From the NCBI GenBank assembly GCA_963818855.1, contig CAWFUH010000006.1, positions 62,001 to 126,000 on the forward strand: DNA of 64,000 bases, written 5' to 3'. Shown here piece after piece: positions 44,606 through 53,610 of the stretch. Positions within the stretch are counted from its first letter, which is position 1. Each line of letters starts with the position of its first letter. The position numbers and the translations under genes were made by a program. This stretch comes from Bog-159 sp963818855. GTDB lineage: Bacteria > Acidobacteriota > Terriglobia > Bryobacterales > Bryobacteraceae. Under the pieces are notes generated by a model. The model was not told where the DNA came from. It saw only the letters and a program-made list of their open reading frames with translations, and made no database searches.

Positions 44606-46261
44606 GTGGCGCGCTGGCTGCCCGTCATAGCAGTGCTGGCGGCATGCGCGTGGGTGGTCCGCGCGGTCGTGCCGCCGGGACCAATCCGTTTCCAGGACAT
44701 CGCCGCGACGGCCGGGGTCCACTTCGTCACCGAAAACTGTCCCACTCCAGAGAAGCATCAACCCGAAACCATGCCGGCCGGGGTTGCCTTACTCGATTAC
44801 GATGGCGACGGCCTGCTCGACATCTACCTGGTGAACGGCGCCGACATGCCTTCGTTGGTAAAGACCGGGCCGAAATACTACAATCGCCTTTTTCATAATA
44901 ACGGCAACGGCACCTTCACCGATGTCACCGAACGCGCCGGCGTGGCAGGGACCGGTTATGGCATGGGCGTGGCGGTGGGCGACTACGACAACGACGGGCG
45001 CCCTGATATTTTCCTTGCGAACGTAAGCGGGAATCAACTCTTCCACAACAATGGCGACGGTACATTTACCGACGTCACGGCGAAGGCGGGAGTCGGCGGC
45101 CGCAAAATGTGGGCGATCTCGGCCGGTTGGTTCGATTACAACAACGATGGATTGCTCGATCTCTTCGTTTCCAACTACTGCCGCTGGGATCCCCAACATG
45201 AGCCCGTCTGCATGGGAATCAATGGGCGGGGCTATTGCCATCCCAAGAGCTTCGCGCCGCTTCCGAATACGCTCTATCGCAACAACGGGGACGGCACCTT
45301 CACGGATGTTTCGGCCGAAACCGGTATTTCCGCAGTCGAGGGAAAGGGTATGGGTGTGGTTTTCGCCGATTACGACGGCGACGGGTTCATGGACGTTTTC
45401 GTGGCTAACGATAACAGCCCGAACCTGCTGTTCCACAACCTGGGCGGCAAGAAATTCGAGGAGGTCGCGTTCACTGCCGGGGTGGCGTACAACGAGGATG
45501 GAAACCAACTGGCGGGCATGGGCGCCGACTTTCGCGATCTGGACAACGACGGGCTGCCGGACATCTGGCACACCGCCATCGAGAACGAGACGTTCCCGCT
45601 TTTCCGGAACCGCGGCGGCGGACAATTCAGCAATGTGACCCAGACCAGCCGGCTGGCGCAGTTGACGCGGGAAATGTCCGGCTGGTCGAATGGCGCCGCC
45701 GATCTGGATAACGACGGTTGGAAAGATTTATTCGTGGCGCGCGGCAATGTGATGGACGACATCGACGCCGTATCGAAACATTTTCACTACGCCGAACCGA
45801 ACGCGGTTTTCCGCAATCGGGGCAACGGGCAGTTCGAAGATGTGAGTGGCGGCGCCGGCGCGGATTTCACTCGCGCAGCGCCCCACCGCGGGCTGGCGTA
45901 TGGCGATCTCGACAACGATGGACGCATCGATTTGGTGGTGACTCAACTGCGCGGCCCGGTCCAGGTGTTCCACAACATTTCGGAAAACCACAACCACTGG
46001 CTGCTGCTGAAACTCACCGGCACAAAGAGCAACCGAATGGCGATCGGGGCGCAGATCCGCGTCACTACCGGCGATGGCCAGAGCCAATACAACGAGGTGA
46101 CCACCAGCACCGGATATGCGGCATCCAGCGATCCGCGGGTACACTTCGGGCTGGGACGATTCGCGGCCGCCCGCGAGATCGAGATTCGCTGGCCTTCCGG
46201 AGTGCGCCAGTCGTTGCGCGACGTGAAAGCGGATCGGATCGTCGCCGTGACGGAGCCTTAA
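44606..46261 (+). CDS. CRTAC1-type FG-GAP/UnbV protein (2)
   Basis: The 551-residue exported protein has a signal peptide (WLPVIAVLAACAWVVRAVVP). FG-GAP repeats (LLDYDGDGLLDIYLVNGAD, FHNNGNGTFTDVTERAGVAG, GDYDNDGRPDIFLANVSGN) and a terminal UnbV/ASPIC domain (NRMAIGAQIRVTTGDGQSQY, RVHFGLGRFAAAREIEIRWP) follow. Start is GTG at 44606, one base after the previous stop, so it is cotranscribed with its paralogue. Repeat R2d follows its stop directly. Confidence 0.92.
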   Translation: MARWLPVIAVLAACAWVVRAVVPPGPIRFQDIAATAGVHFVTENCPTPEKHQPETMPAGVALLDYDGDGLLDIYLVNGADMPSLVKTGPKYYNRLFHNNGNGTFTDVTERAGVAGTGYGMGVAVGDYDNDGRPDIFLANVSGNQLFHNNGDGTFTDVTAKAGVGGRKMWAISAGWFDYNNDGLLDLFVSNYCRWDPQHEPVCMGINGRGYCHPKSFAPLPNTLYRNNGDGTFTDVSAETGISAVEGKGMGVVFADYDGDGFMDVFVANDNSPNLLFHNLGGKKFEEVAFTAGVAYNEDGNQLAGMGADFRDLDNDGLPDIWHTAIENETFPLFRNRGGGQFSNVTQTSRLAQLTREMSGWSNGAADLDNDGWKDLFVARGNVMDDIDAVSKHFHYAEPNAVFRNRGNGQFEDVSGGAGADFTRAAPHRGLAYGDLDNDGRIDLVVTQLRGPVQVFHNISENHNHWLLLKLTGTKSNRMAIGAQIRVTTGDGQSQYNEVTTSTGYAASSDPRVHFGLGRFAAAREIEIRWPSGVRQSLRDVKADRIVAVTEP

Positions 46262-46262
46262 C

Positions 46263-46346
46263 GCAGGACTCCAGTCCTGCGGCTGACGTCCAGGTCGGCC
46301 CGAGCGGGTCCTGGAGGACCCGCGCAGACCTGGAGGTCTGCCCCAC
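46263..46346. repeat. Modular hairpin repeat R2, copy d
   Basis: GCAGGACTCCAGTCCTGC (46263-46280), an imperfect CTGACGTCCAGGTCGG (46283-46298), GCGGGTCCTGGAGGACCCGC (46304-46323) and GCAGACCTGGAGGTCTGC (46324-46341), ending CCCAC. It lies between UnbV gene 2 and the TPR gene. Confidence 0.85.
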
Positions 46347-46378
46347 TACGGAGTGAATTTATACTGGTATCAAAGCCC

Positions 46379-48962
46379 ATGAAGATCGAGCTTGGTCTGG
46401 GGTTAGTTCTTAGCTATGCCTTGGCCGCCGCCGCGCAACTGCCGGAAGAGTGCAAGCCCCCGGCATCCGGCGTCCAGGCGATCCGCGAGCATCCTTCCGC
46501 CAAAGTATACGACGCGGTCGGAGCATGGTTCGCGGAGCAGGGCAAACTGGAGTGTGCGGTGGCCGCTTTCAGGGAATCCGTCCGGATGGAACCGCATTCC
46601 GCGGAAGCGCATTATGACCTTGGCGTGGCGCTGGTGCGTGCGCAGCACCTGCCGGCCGCGGCGGCCGAATTTCGTCTGGCGCTGCGCTACAAACCCGATA
46701 TGGCGGCCGCCCACAACTCGCTGGGTTCCGTCTTGCTGGATCTCGACAAGCCGGGTGAAGCCGAAACCGAATTCCGGTACGCGTTGCAATTGGATCCGAA
46801 TTCCGTATTTGACCTGGATCGCCTGGCGCAAGCGCTCGCCGCCGAGCGCCGCTATGCCGCCGCCATCCGCTATTGGAAACAGGCGCTGGCGCTCCAGCCC
46901 AACTCACCCGAAATAGTGTTGTCCATGGGCATCGCCGTGTATCAGGGCGGGGAAGCGAACGAATCTATCACGATCCTGGCCGCGCTAGTCAAGGCCCATC
47001 CGGAGATGAAATCGGCCCACTTCAATCTCGGCAATATCTACGCGCACGAGGGCCGGTTTCGCGAGGCCGCCGACGAGTACACCGAAGTCGTCCGCCTCGA
47101 CCCGCAGGATTACGCCGCGCTGCTGGCGAAGGTGAAGGCCCTGGTCACCGTCTCTGCGTTTCAGGATGCCCTGGCGGACGCGCAGGAATACGTGCGCCGC
47201 AAAGCCGGCCGACCCCGAAGGCCATTTGATGCTCGGCTCTGTCTACAGAGGTTTGGGCGAATATTCGCCCGCGGAAGCAGAACTCAAACGGGCCGTGGCC
47301 GAGCTCCCCAACGACGCGCAGGCGCACTACGAACTGGGTTTCGTGCTGGCGCGAAACGATCGGCCGAAGGAGGCGCTCCCGCATCTGCAAAAAGCGGTGG
47401 CCCTCAATCCGACCGATTCATCCGCCCAATTCCAGCTGGCGGCGGTTCTACGTGCGCTGGGTGACGACGCCAAGGCGCGCGAGGCCGTAGATCGATTCAA
47501 AGCCAGCAAATCGGACGAATTCAAGGTGAACCAGTTGGCCGCCAAGGGCAACCAGGCTAACGAGCTGCTGCTCGCCGGCCAACCGGCGCAGGCCGCGGAT
47601 GTCTATCGCCAGATGCTCGAAATCGAACCCGGCAATGCACGCACCGAGTACAACCTGGCGCTGGCTCTCGAAGCGGCGCACGATCCTAAGGGCGAACGGG
47701 AGGCGCTGGAACGCGCGACGCGCATCGATCCGAAGCTGGCGGTGGTGCAGGGCGAACTGGGCCGGCTCGATATGGCCGCCGGCAATACTGCGGAGGCTGA
47801 AAAGCGGCTCGCCGCCGCGATTGCCGACGACCCACAACTCGTCTCGGCACTCGGCAATCTCGGCGTGATTCGCGCTATCCAGGGGCGCAACGAAGAGGCT
47901 GAGAAGTTGTTTCGCCAAGCCATTGAAGACGATCCGAACTACGCCCAAGGGCATCTCAATCTTGGGTTGATTCTTGCCCAGCAGCAGAAGTTCACCGATG
48001 CGGAAACGGAGCTCGACAGCGCCATGAAGCTGGCGCATGAGGATGTAGCTACGCTCGCCGCCGCCGGAAAGGTAAAGGCCCGCCTGGGCAAGAGCGGCGA
48101 TGGCATTGCGCTGTTACGCAAGGTAGTGTCGCTCCAGCCGCAATCCGCCGTCGCGCATCTAGATCTGGCGATTGCCCTGGCCGACAGCTATGATCTGCCG
48201 GGAGCGTTGGCTGAAACCGGCGAAGCCGTCCGGTTGGCGCCCGGTTCCGCCACGGCGCACTTCAACCATGGCCGCGTGCTCTTCGATCTGGGCCGCAACA
48301 CCGAGGCCCAAGCTGACTTCGAATCCGCATGCCGGCTCGCTCCGCAAATGGCGGAGCCGCATTACTACCTGGCTGTGGTAGAGAAACAGGCCGGCCACTA
48401 CCAGCGCGCTGTCGTGTTGCTGCAGACGGTGGTCAAGCTGCAGCCGCGCAATGTGATGGCATGGCATTTGCTGGGGCAAAGTCTCGAACACGAGTCGCAG
48501 ACCCAGGCAGCTATTGCGGCCTGGAGGCAGGCCGTGGCTATCGACCCCGCCTACAGCCAGGCTTTGTGGAGTCTGGCGCACGCCATCAAGCCGTCCAATC
48601 CGGACGAAGCCGCCCGCCTGCTGGCCCGCTACGGTGAGGTGCAAAAGAATCGCCGCATCGTGGATCAAGCCGGTACCCTGGCCAACGACGCGCGCGCGGC
48701 CAGCGAGGCGCATGACTGGCCGGAGGCCATCCGCCAGCTTAGACAGGCCATCGTGGTCTGCGGCACTTGCGTTATGCAGGCGGATCTGCACAAGAATCTG
48801 GGTCTCGTCGATTGCCAGACGGGCGATATCGACGATGGGGAAAAAGAACTTCGCCTGGCGCAGGCTTCTAAATCGGCCGACCCCGATATCGCGCGGGCTC
48901 TTACGCTCATCTCACAGGCCCGTGCGCAACGCAGTTCGTCGCAGCCCGGGAAGGCGCGCTGA
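46379..48962 (+). CDS. Large TPR-repeat protein, interrupted by an apparent frameshift
   Basis: Two overlapping frames form one protein of about 860 residues. The first (46379 to about 47203) has a signal peptide (LGLGLVLSYALAAAAQL) and TPRs (VRMEPHSAEAHYDLGVALVR, LRYKPDMAAAHNSLGSVLLD) and then turns to nonsense after EYVRRK. The second frame (+1) continues seamlessly with PADPEGHLMLGSVYRGLGEY and more TPRs to 48962. One extra base in the AAAG at 47201-47204 explains it. It sits between UnbV genes 2 and 3 and may scaffold a periplasmic complex with them. Its stop overlaps the next start (TGATG). Confidence 0.85.
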
Positions 48963-50713
48963 TGCGCCGCCCGCCGCGCCGCGTTGCGTTGCTGATCGCC
49001 GGGGCCGCCGTCCTGGTCCTGGCTTTGCCGCTCCTTCCGCAGATGATTTCCTCCGGCGCCACCGATCAGCCCGTGCATCCGCTGCCGCCCGGCATGAGGG
49101 CTCCGGCCGTCGATTTCCGCGATCTCGCCGCGCAGGCCGGCCTCACCGCCGTGGCCGTATCCGGTGAACTGGACCAGACCTACGTGGTCGAAAACACGGG
49201 AACCGGCGTGGCCATCTTCGACTACGATAACGACGGCTTGCCGGACATATTTCTGGTCCAGGGCGATCGGCTGAAGCCGGGTCCAGTGCCTCTCACGCCG
49301 CACCTCTATCACAACCTCGGCGGGCTGCGCTTCGAGGACGTCACCGCGAAAGCCGGCATCGGGCACCTCGGCTGGGGACAGGGCGTGTGCGCCGGCGATG
49401 CCGATAACGACGGCCATGTGGATCTGTTCATCGGCCAATGGGGCCACAACGTATTCCTGCACAACATGGGCGACGGTACGTTCCGCGATGAGACCCGCGC
49501 GCGCGGCCTGGACCGGCCCGCCTCGCGTTGGAGCACCGGCTGCGCCTTCATCGACTATGATCGCGACGGTTGGCTCGACCTGGTGGTCGCCAATTATATC
49601 GATTTCAACGCCCAGGAGACTCCCAAGCCGCGCGACCGCAGCGGCTGTAATTGGAAGGGCGTTCCCGTGCCCTGTGGCCCGCGCGGTCTGAAGGGCGAAA
49701 CCATGACTCTGTACCACAACGACGGTCACGGTCATTTCACTGACGTGACCAAACAGGCCGGCGTCGAGACCCCGCGCGAATATTACGGCTTCACCGTTTT
49801 GACCGGCGACTTCGACAACGACGGATGGCCCGACTTCTACGTGACTTGCGATTCCACGCCGAGTCTGTACTTCCACAACAAGCGCAATGGGACGTTCGAA
49901 GAGACCGGCCTCATCACCGGCCTGGCTGTGAATGAGGATGGCCGCGAACAGGCGGGCATGGGCGCGACGGCCGCCGATTACGACGGCGACGGCTTTCTCG
50001 ACATCTTCAAAACCAACTTCTCAAGCGACATCAATACGCTCTATCGCAACATGGGCGACGGGACTTTCAGCGACGTCACCAGCCGCGCCGGCCTGGCCGT
50101 GCACACCCAGTACGTGAAATGGGGCGCCGCCTTCCTGGATGTCGACAATGACGGTTGGAAGGATCTCTTCATCGCGGATGGGCACGTCTACCCCTTCATC
50201 GAAAAGTACACGCTCGGCGAGGAGTTTCACCAGCCTCGCCAGCTTTTCTGGAACAGGGGTGACGGCCAGTTCTTCGATATGTCCACAACCGCGGGGCCCG
50301 GTATTACGGCGAAGCATTCCTCGCGCGGCATCGCGGTCGGGGACCTGGATAACGATGGATCCCAGGAGATCGTGGTGGTCAATCTTTTTGAACCGCCTTC
50401 GCTGTTGAAGAATTTCGGACCGCGGGGCAACGCTCTACTGGTGCGGGCCGTGACGGCATCCGGACGTGATGCGGTCGGCGCACGCATCACGGTGACCGCG
50501 GGGCATCGTAAACAGATCGATGAAGTGCGCAGCGGCGGCTATCATATCTCCCAGGGCGACTTTCGGGTGCACTTCGGCGTGGGCGCCGCGGTTAAGGCCG
50601 ACGTCGGCATCCGTTGGCCGCAGGGCGCGATCGAGACTCTCAAGGACGTGGACGCTAACCAGTGGATCGTAGTGCGCGAGGGAAAGGGAATTGTCGAGCG
50701 CCACCACTTCTAG
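48962..50713 (+). CDS. CRTAC1-type FG-GAP/UnbV protein (3)
   Basis: The 583-residue exported protein has an N-terminal signal or anchor (RRVALLIAGAAVLVLALPLL). FG-GAP repeats with DxDxDG loops follow (IFDYDNDGLPDIFLVQGD, GDADNDGHVDLFIGQWGHN, DYDGDGFLDIFKTNFSSD). The terminal UnbV/ASPIC domain reads GRDAVGARITVTAGHRKQID and FRVHFGVGAAVKADVGIRWP. It is more diverged than the pair at 42.9-46.3 kb. The ATG overlaps the TPR stop by one base, so the two are translationally coupled. Confidence 0.92.
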   Translation: MRRPPRRVALLIAGAAVLVLALPLLPQMISSGATDQPVHPLPPGMRAPAVDFRDLAAQAGLTAVAVSGELDQTYVVENTGTGVAIFDYDNDGLPDIFLVQGDRLKPGPVPLTPHLYHNLGGLRFEDVTAKAGIGHLGWGQGVCAGDADNDGHVDLFIGQWGHNVFLHNMGDGTFRDETRARGLDRPASRWSTGCAFIDYDRDGWLDLVVANYIDFNAQETPKPRDRSGCNWKGVPVPCGPRGLKGETMTLYHNDGHGHFTDVTKQAGVETPREYYGFTVLTGDFDNDGWPDFYVTCDSTPSLYFHNKRNGTFEETGLITGLAVNEDGREQAGMGATAADYDGDGFLDIFKTNFSSDINTLYRNMGDGTFSDVTSRAGLAVHTQYVKWGAAFLDVDNDGWKDLFIADGHVYPFIEKYTLGEEFHQPRQLFWNRGDGQFFDMSTTAGPGITAKHSSRGIAVGDLDNDGSQEIVVVNLFEPPSLLKNFGPRGNALLVRAVTASGRDAVGARITVTAGHRKQIDEVRSGGYHISQGDFRVHFGVGAAVKADVGIRWPQGAIETLKDVDANQWIVVREGKGIVERHHF

Positions 50714-50742
50714 GCGCTGTTAGACTATCCATCAGGTTATTC

Positions 50743-50831
50743 GTGGGGCAGGACTCCAGTCCTGCGGCCGACGTCCACGTCGGCCCGAGCGGGTCCTGGA
50801 GGACCCGCGCAGACCTGGAGGTCTGCCCCAC
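50743..50831. repeat. Modular hairpin repeat R2, copy e
   Basis: GTGGGGCAGG end, GCAGGACTCCAGTCCTGC (50748-50765), CCGACGTCCACGTCGG (50768-50783), GCGGGTCCTGGAGGACCCGC (50789-50808), GCAGACCTGGAGGTCTGC (50809-50826), CCCAC end. All four hairpins are perfect. It lies after UnbV gene 3 and just upstream of the fucosidase promoter. Confidence 0.88.
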
Positions 50832-50845
50832 TTCAACGATAACTG

Positions 50846-50874
50846 TTGCGATTTTATTGGGTGGATGCTATAGT
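50846..50874 (+). promoter_or_regulatory. Candidate promoter of the alpha-L-fucosidase gene
   Basis: TTGCGA (50846-50851), 17 bases, TATAGT (50869-50874, 5/6 match). A CAACGATAAC sequence just upstream (50834-50843) resembles the LacI-type sites of this region. Confidence 0.5.
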
Positions 50875-50889
50875 TCTGTCGGTACCTTC

Positions 50890-52494
50890 ATGCGCATCCC
50901 CGCCATCCTGCTTCTCAGCCTGTTCACCACCGCGTCCGCCCAGACGCCGAATGCCGACGATGTGATTTGGGAGAAGGCCGTCCACAAGTTCGACGCCGCG
51001 CGCGCCGCGCTTGTCCGCCAGGTCGATCAGACGGGGCAGACCGGTGCGTTCCGCCCCAACTGGGAATCCCTCAAGCACTACCAAGTTCCCACCTGGTATC
51101 AGGACGCCAAGTTCGGCATCTTCCTCCACTGGGGCGTCTACTCGGTGCCGGCGTTTGGCAACGAATGGTATCCGCGCAATATGTATCAGCAAGGCTCGCC
51201 GGAGTTCGCCCATCACGTCGCCACCTACGGTCCGCAAACAAAATTCGGGTACAAAGATTTCGTTCCCATGTTCAAGGCCGAGAAGTTCGACGCCAAAGCG
51301 TGGGCCGATCTGTTCCGGAGGGCCGGCGCGAAGTATGTGGTGCCAGTCGCCGAGCACCACGACGGATTCGCGATGTATAACTCGGACCTGAGCGACTGGT
51401 GCGCCGCCAAAATGGGCCCCCACCGGGACACCACCGGCGAACTGGCGCAGGCCGTGCGCGCCGCGGGCCTACATTTCGGGGTCTCCAGCCATCGCGCCGA
51501 GCACTACTTCTTCCTGAATACCGGCCGGGAAATCGACTCGGATGTTCGCGACCCCGCATTCGCCGCCTTCTACGGACCCGCGCACGTCGGCGTGACCGAC
51601 AAGAACCAACTGCACTGGCAGGGCGGCCATCCCGACCCTGCGTATCTGGACGATTGGATGGCCCGTGTGGCCGAGCTGGTAAACAAGTATCAACCTGAGA
51701 TTGTTTGGTTCGACTGGTGGATCGAGACTAAGGAGTTTGCGCCGTACCTGCAGCGTATGGCGGCGTTCTATTACAACGATGCCGCCCGCCGCGGCTCAAC
51801 CGCCGCCATCAATTACAAACTTGAATCGTTTCCTCCTGAAGCCGCCGTATTGGATATCGAGCGCGGCCAGTCGGACCAGATTCGGCCGCGGTTCTGGCAG
51901 ACGGACACTTCGGTGAGTATCAAGTCATGGGGATACATCGACCACGATACGTTCCGTTCGCCGGAATCGCTGGTCCAGCAACTCGTCGACATCGTCAGCA
52001 AGAATGGCGCTCTGCTACTGAATGTGGGGCCCAGATCAGACGGCACCATTCCCGAACAGGCGCAGAATGTATTGCTGGCCATGGGCCGGTGGCTCACCGT
52101 CAACGGCGAAGCGATTTACAGCACAAGGCCCTGGAAGATCTCCGGCGAGGGGCCCACGAAAGTCGTGGGCGGTTCATTCCACGACACGGCTACGAAACCC
52201 TATACCAGCCAGGATATCCGGTTCACTACCCGCGGCGGTCTGCTATATGCCACCACGTTAGGCTGGCCTGCCGACGGCAAAATCAGAATCCAGTCCCTGG
52301 GCAGAGGGTCCCAGGTGATGCCATCGGAAATCGCCGGCGTTCAATTGCTCGGCTCCCGCGATAAACTGAAATGGACGCGCGATAATGCGGGTTTGGAGAT
52401 CGAGATGCCCGCGCAGCGAACGGGAGAATTTGCCTGGGTGTTTAAGATCGAGCCTGCCGGCCGGAAACGGAGTGCCGGCAGTCCCGCGGATTGA
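50890..52494 (+). CDS. Alpha-L-fucosidase, GH29 family, exported
   Basis: Releases L-fucose from glycans. The 534-residue protein begins at the ATG at 50890 with a signal peptide (RIPAILLLSLFTTASA, cleaved before QTPNADD). GH29 motifs follow: KFGIFLHWGVYSVPAFGNEW, the HHDGF box in VPVAEHHDGFAMY, and the nucleophile Asp region EIVWFDWWIE. Lower down come LLLNVGPRSDGTIPEQAQ and a C-terminal beta domain. Frames upstream of the ATG read through repeat R2e and are not part of the gene. It has its own promoter and fits with fucP and the fucose kinase/guanylyltransferase candidates. Confidence 0.95.
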   Translation: MRIPAILLLSLFTTASAQTPNADDVIWEKAVHKFDAARAALVRQVDQTGQTGAFRPNWESLKHYQVPTWYQDAKFGIFLHWGVYSVPAFGNEWYPRNMYQQGSPEFAHHVATYGPQTKFGYKDFVPMFKAEKFDAKAWADLFRRAGAKYVVPVAEHHDGFAMYNSDLSDWCAAKMGPHRDTTGELAQAVRAAGLHFGVSSHRAEHYFFLNTGREIDSDVRDPAFAAFYGPAHVGVTDKNQLHWQGGHPDPAYLDDWMARVAELVNKYQPEIVWFDWWIETKEFAPYLQRMAAFYYNDAARRGSTAAINYKLESFPPEAAVLDIERGQSDQIRPRFWQTDTSVSIKSWGYIDHDTFRSPESLVQQLVDIVSKNGALLLNVGPRSDGTIPEQAQNVLLAMGRWLTVNGEAIYSTRPWKISGEGPTKVVGGSFHDTATKPYTSQDIRFTTRGGLLYATTLGWPADGKIRIQSLGRGSQVMPSEIAGVQLLGSRDKLKWTRDNAGLEIEMPAQRTGEFAWVFKIEPAGRKRSAGSPAD

Positions 52495-52544
52495 CTGAAG
52501 TAAGCTCTCCAGGTTACGATTGTTAACGATTACTTTAACGTTAA
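52491..52544 (+). promoter_or_regulatory. Promoter with two LacI-type operators before the epimerase gene
   Basis: TTGACT (52491-52496), 18 bases, TACGAT (52515-52520). Immediately downstream lie TTAACGATTA (52523-52532) and the perfect palindrome TTAACGTTAA (52535-52544), 18 bases before the ATG. The layout (promoter then operator) matches that of the TonB receptor gene. Confidence 0.6.
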
Positions 52545-52562
52545 TTAGGCCGATACCCCTTT

Positions 52563-53609
52563 ATGAAGCAGAACGCCGACGTACGAATCGAACGCAGTAT
52601 CGGCCACGACGACCTGATCGTCATCGCGGGCGCGGGCGGCTTCATCGCGGGCGGGCTCACCCGGTACTTTCACGATCTGGGCTACACCCGCATTCGAGCC
52701 ATCGACCGCAAGCCCGTACCGGAGTGGTATCAGAGGGTGCCCGGCGTAGAATGCCTATCCCTGGATCTCAGCGAGAAGGATAACGCTATCCGGGCCGTCC
52801 AAGGCGCCGTAGAGGTCTACAACCTGGCCGCCGACATGGGTGGCATGGGTTTCATCGAGCACTTTCGTGTCGAGTGCCTGCGCAGCATATTAATCAACAC
52901 GCACTTGATTGAGGCGGCCTGGCGAGCCGGCGCACAGCGTTATTTCTTTTCGTCTTCGGCCTGCGCCTACAACACCGATCTGCAACGCGACCCGCATGTC
53001 CGCGCGCTCAAGGAATCGGATGCATACCCGGCCATGGCCGAGAGGGGTTACGGTTGGGAGAAACTCGTCTCGGAGATGTTCTGCCAGGAGTATTGGGCGG
53101 AACGGGGCCTGGAAACCCACTTCGCCCGCTTCCACAATATCTATGGCCCTCACGGCACCTGGTTCGGAGGCCGCGAGAAGGCCCCGGCCGCGCTCAGCCG
53201 CAAGGTAATCGAGGCCTTCGACCGCGGCGAAACCACCATCGATATCTGGGGCGATGGTTCTCAGACGCGGAGCTTTTGCTTCATCGAAGATTGCGTGCTC
53301 GGCATCGACCAGATCATGCACTGCGAGCGCCTGATTGCCACGCCCATCAATCTCGGCTCGAGCGAATTGATCTCCATCGACAATCTGGCAACCATGGTGG
53401 AATCTATTGCCGGCGTGAAGCTGCAGCACACTTACGACCTGAATGCCCCGAAAGGCGTGGCCGGGCGCAACAGCGACAACACGTTTATAAGGGAAGTGCT
53501 CGACTGGGAGCCCCACACACCCCTGCGTGTCGGCATGGAAAAAACCTACGCGTGGATCGCGCAACAGTACGCGGACCGCAAGGCCGGGAAACGCGTGGTG
53601 AGGGACTAG
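52563..53609 (+). CDS. GDP-mannose 3,5-epimerase-like NAD-dependent epimerase
   Basis: The 348-residue extended SDR has the Rossmann motif AGAGGFIAGG (residues 22-31) and the catalytic Y163/K167 pair in YGWEK. It shares several motifs with plant GME: NLAADMGGMGFI, FHNIYGPHGTWFGGREKAPA, WGDGSQTRSFCFIEDC, GVAGRNSDNTFI. GME converts GDP-mannose to GDP-L-galactose/L-gulose. A GDP-mannose-forming enzyme is encoded at 3.5 kb. The gene is followed after one base by the GHMP kinase gene. Confidence 0.9.
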   Translation: MKQNADVRIERSIGHDDLIVIAGAGGFIAGGLTRYFHDLGYTRIRAIDRKPVPEWYQRVPGVECLSLDLSEKDNAIRAVQGAVEVYNLAADMGGMGFIEHFRVECLRSILINTHLIEAAWRAGAQRYFFSSSACAYNTDLQRDPHVRALKESDAYPAMAERGYGWEKLVSEMFCQEYWAERGLETHFARFHNIYGPHGTWFGGREKAPAALSRKVIEAFDRGETTIDIWGDGSQTRSFCFIEDCVLGIDQIMHCERLIATPINLGSSELISIDNLATMVESIAGVKLQHTYDLNAPKGVAGRNSDNTFIREVLDWEPHTPLRVGMEKTYAWIAQQYADRKAGKRVVRD

Positions 53610-53610
53610 C

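Noticed and set aside
50662..50889. N-terminal extension of the alpha-L-fucosidase frame
   Set aside because: It translates the end of the previous gene and repeat R2e; the ATG at 50890 has a proper signal peptide and promoter.
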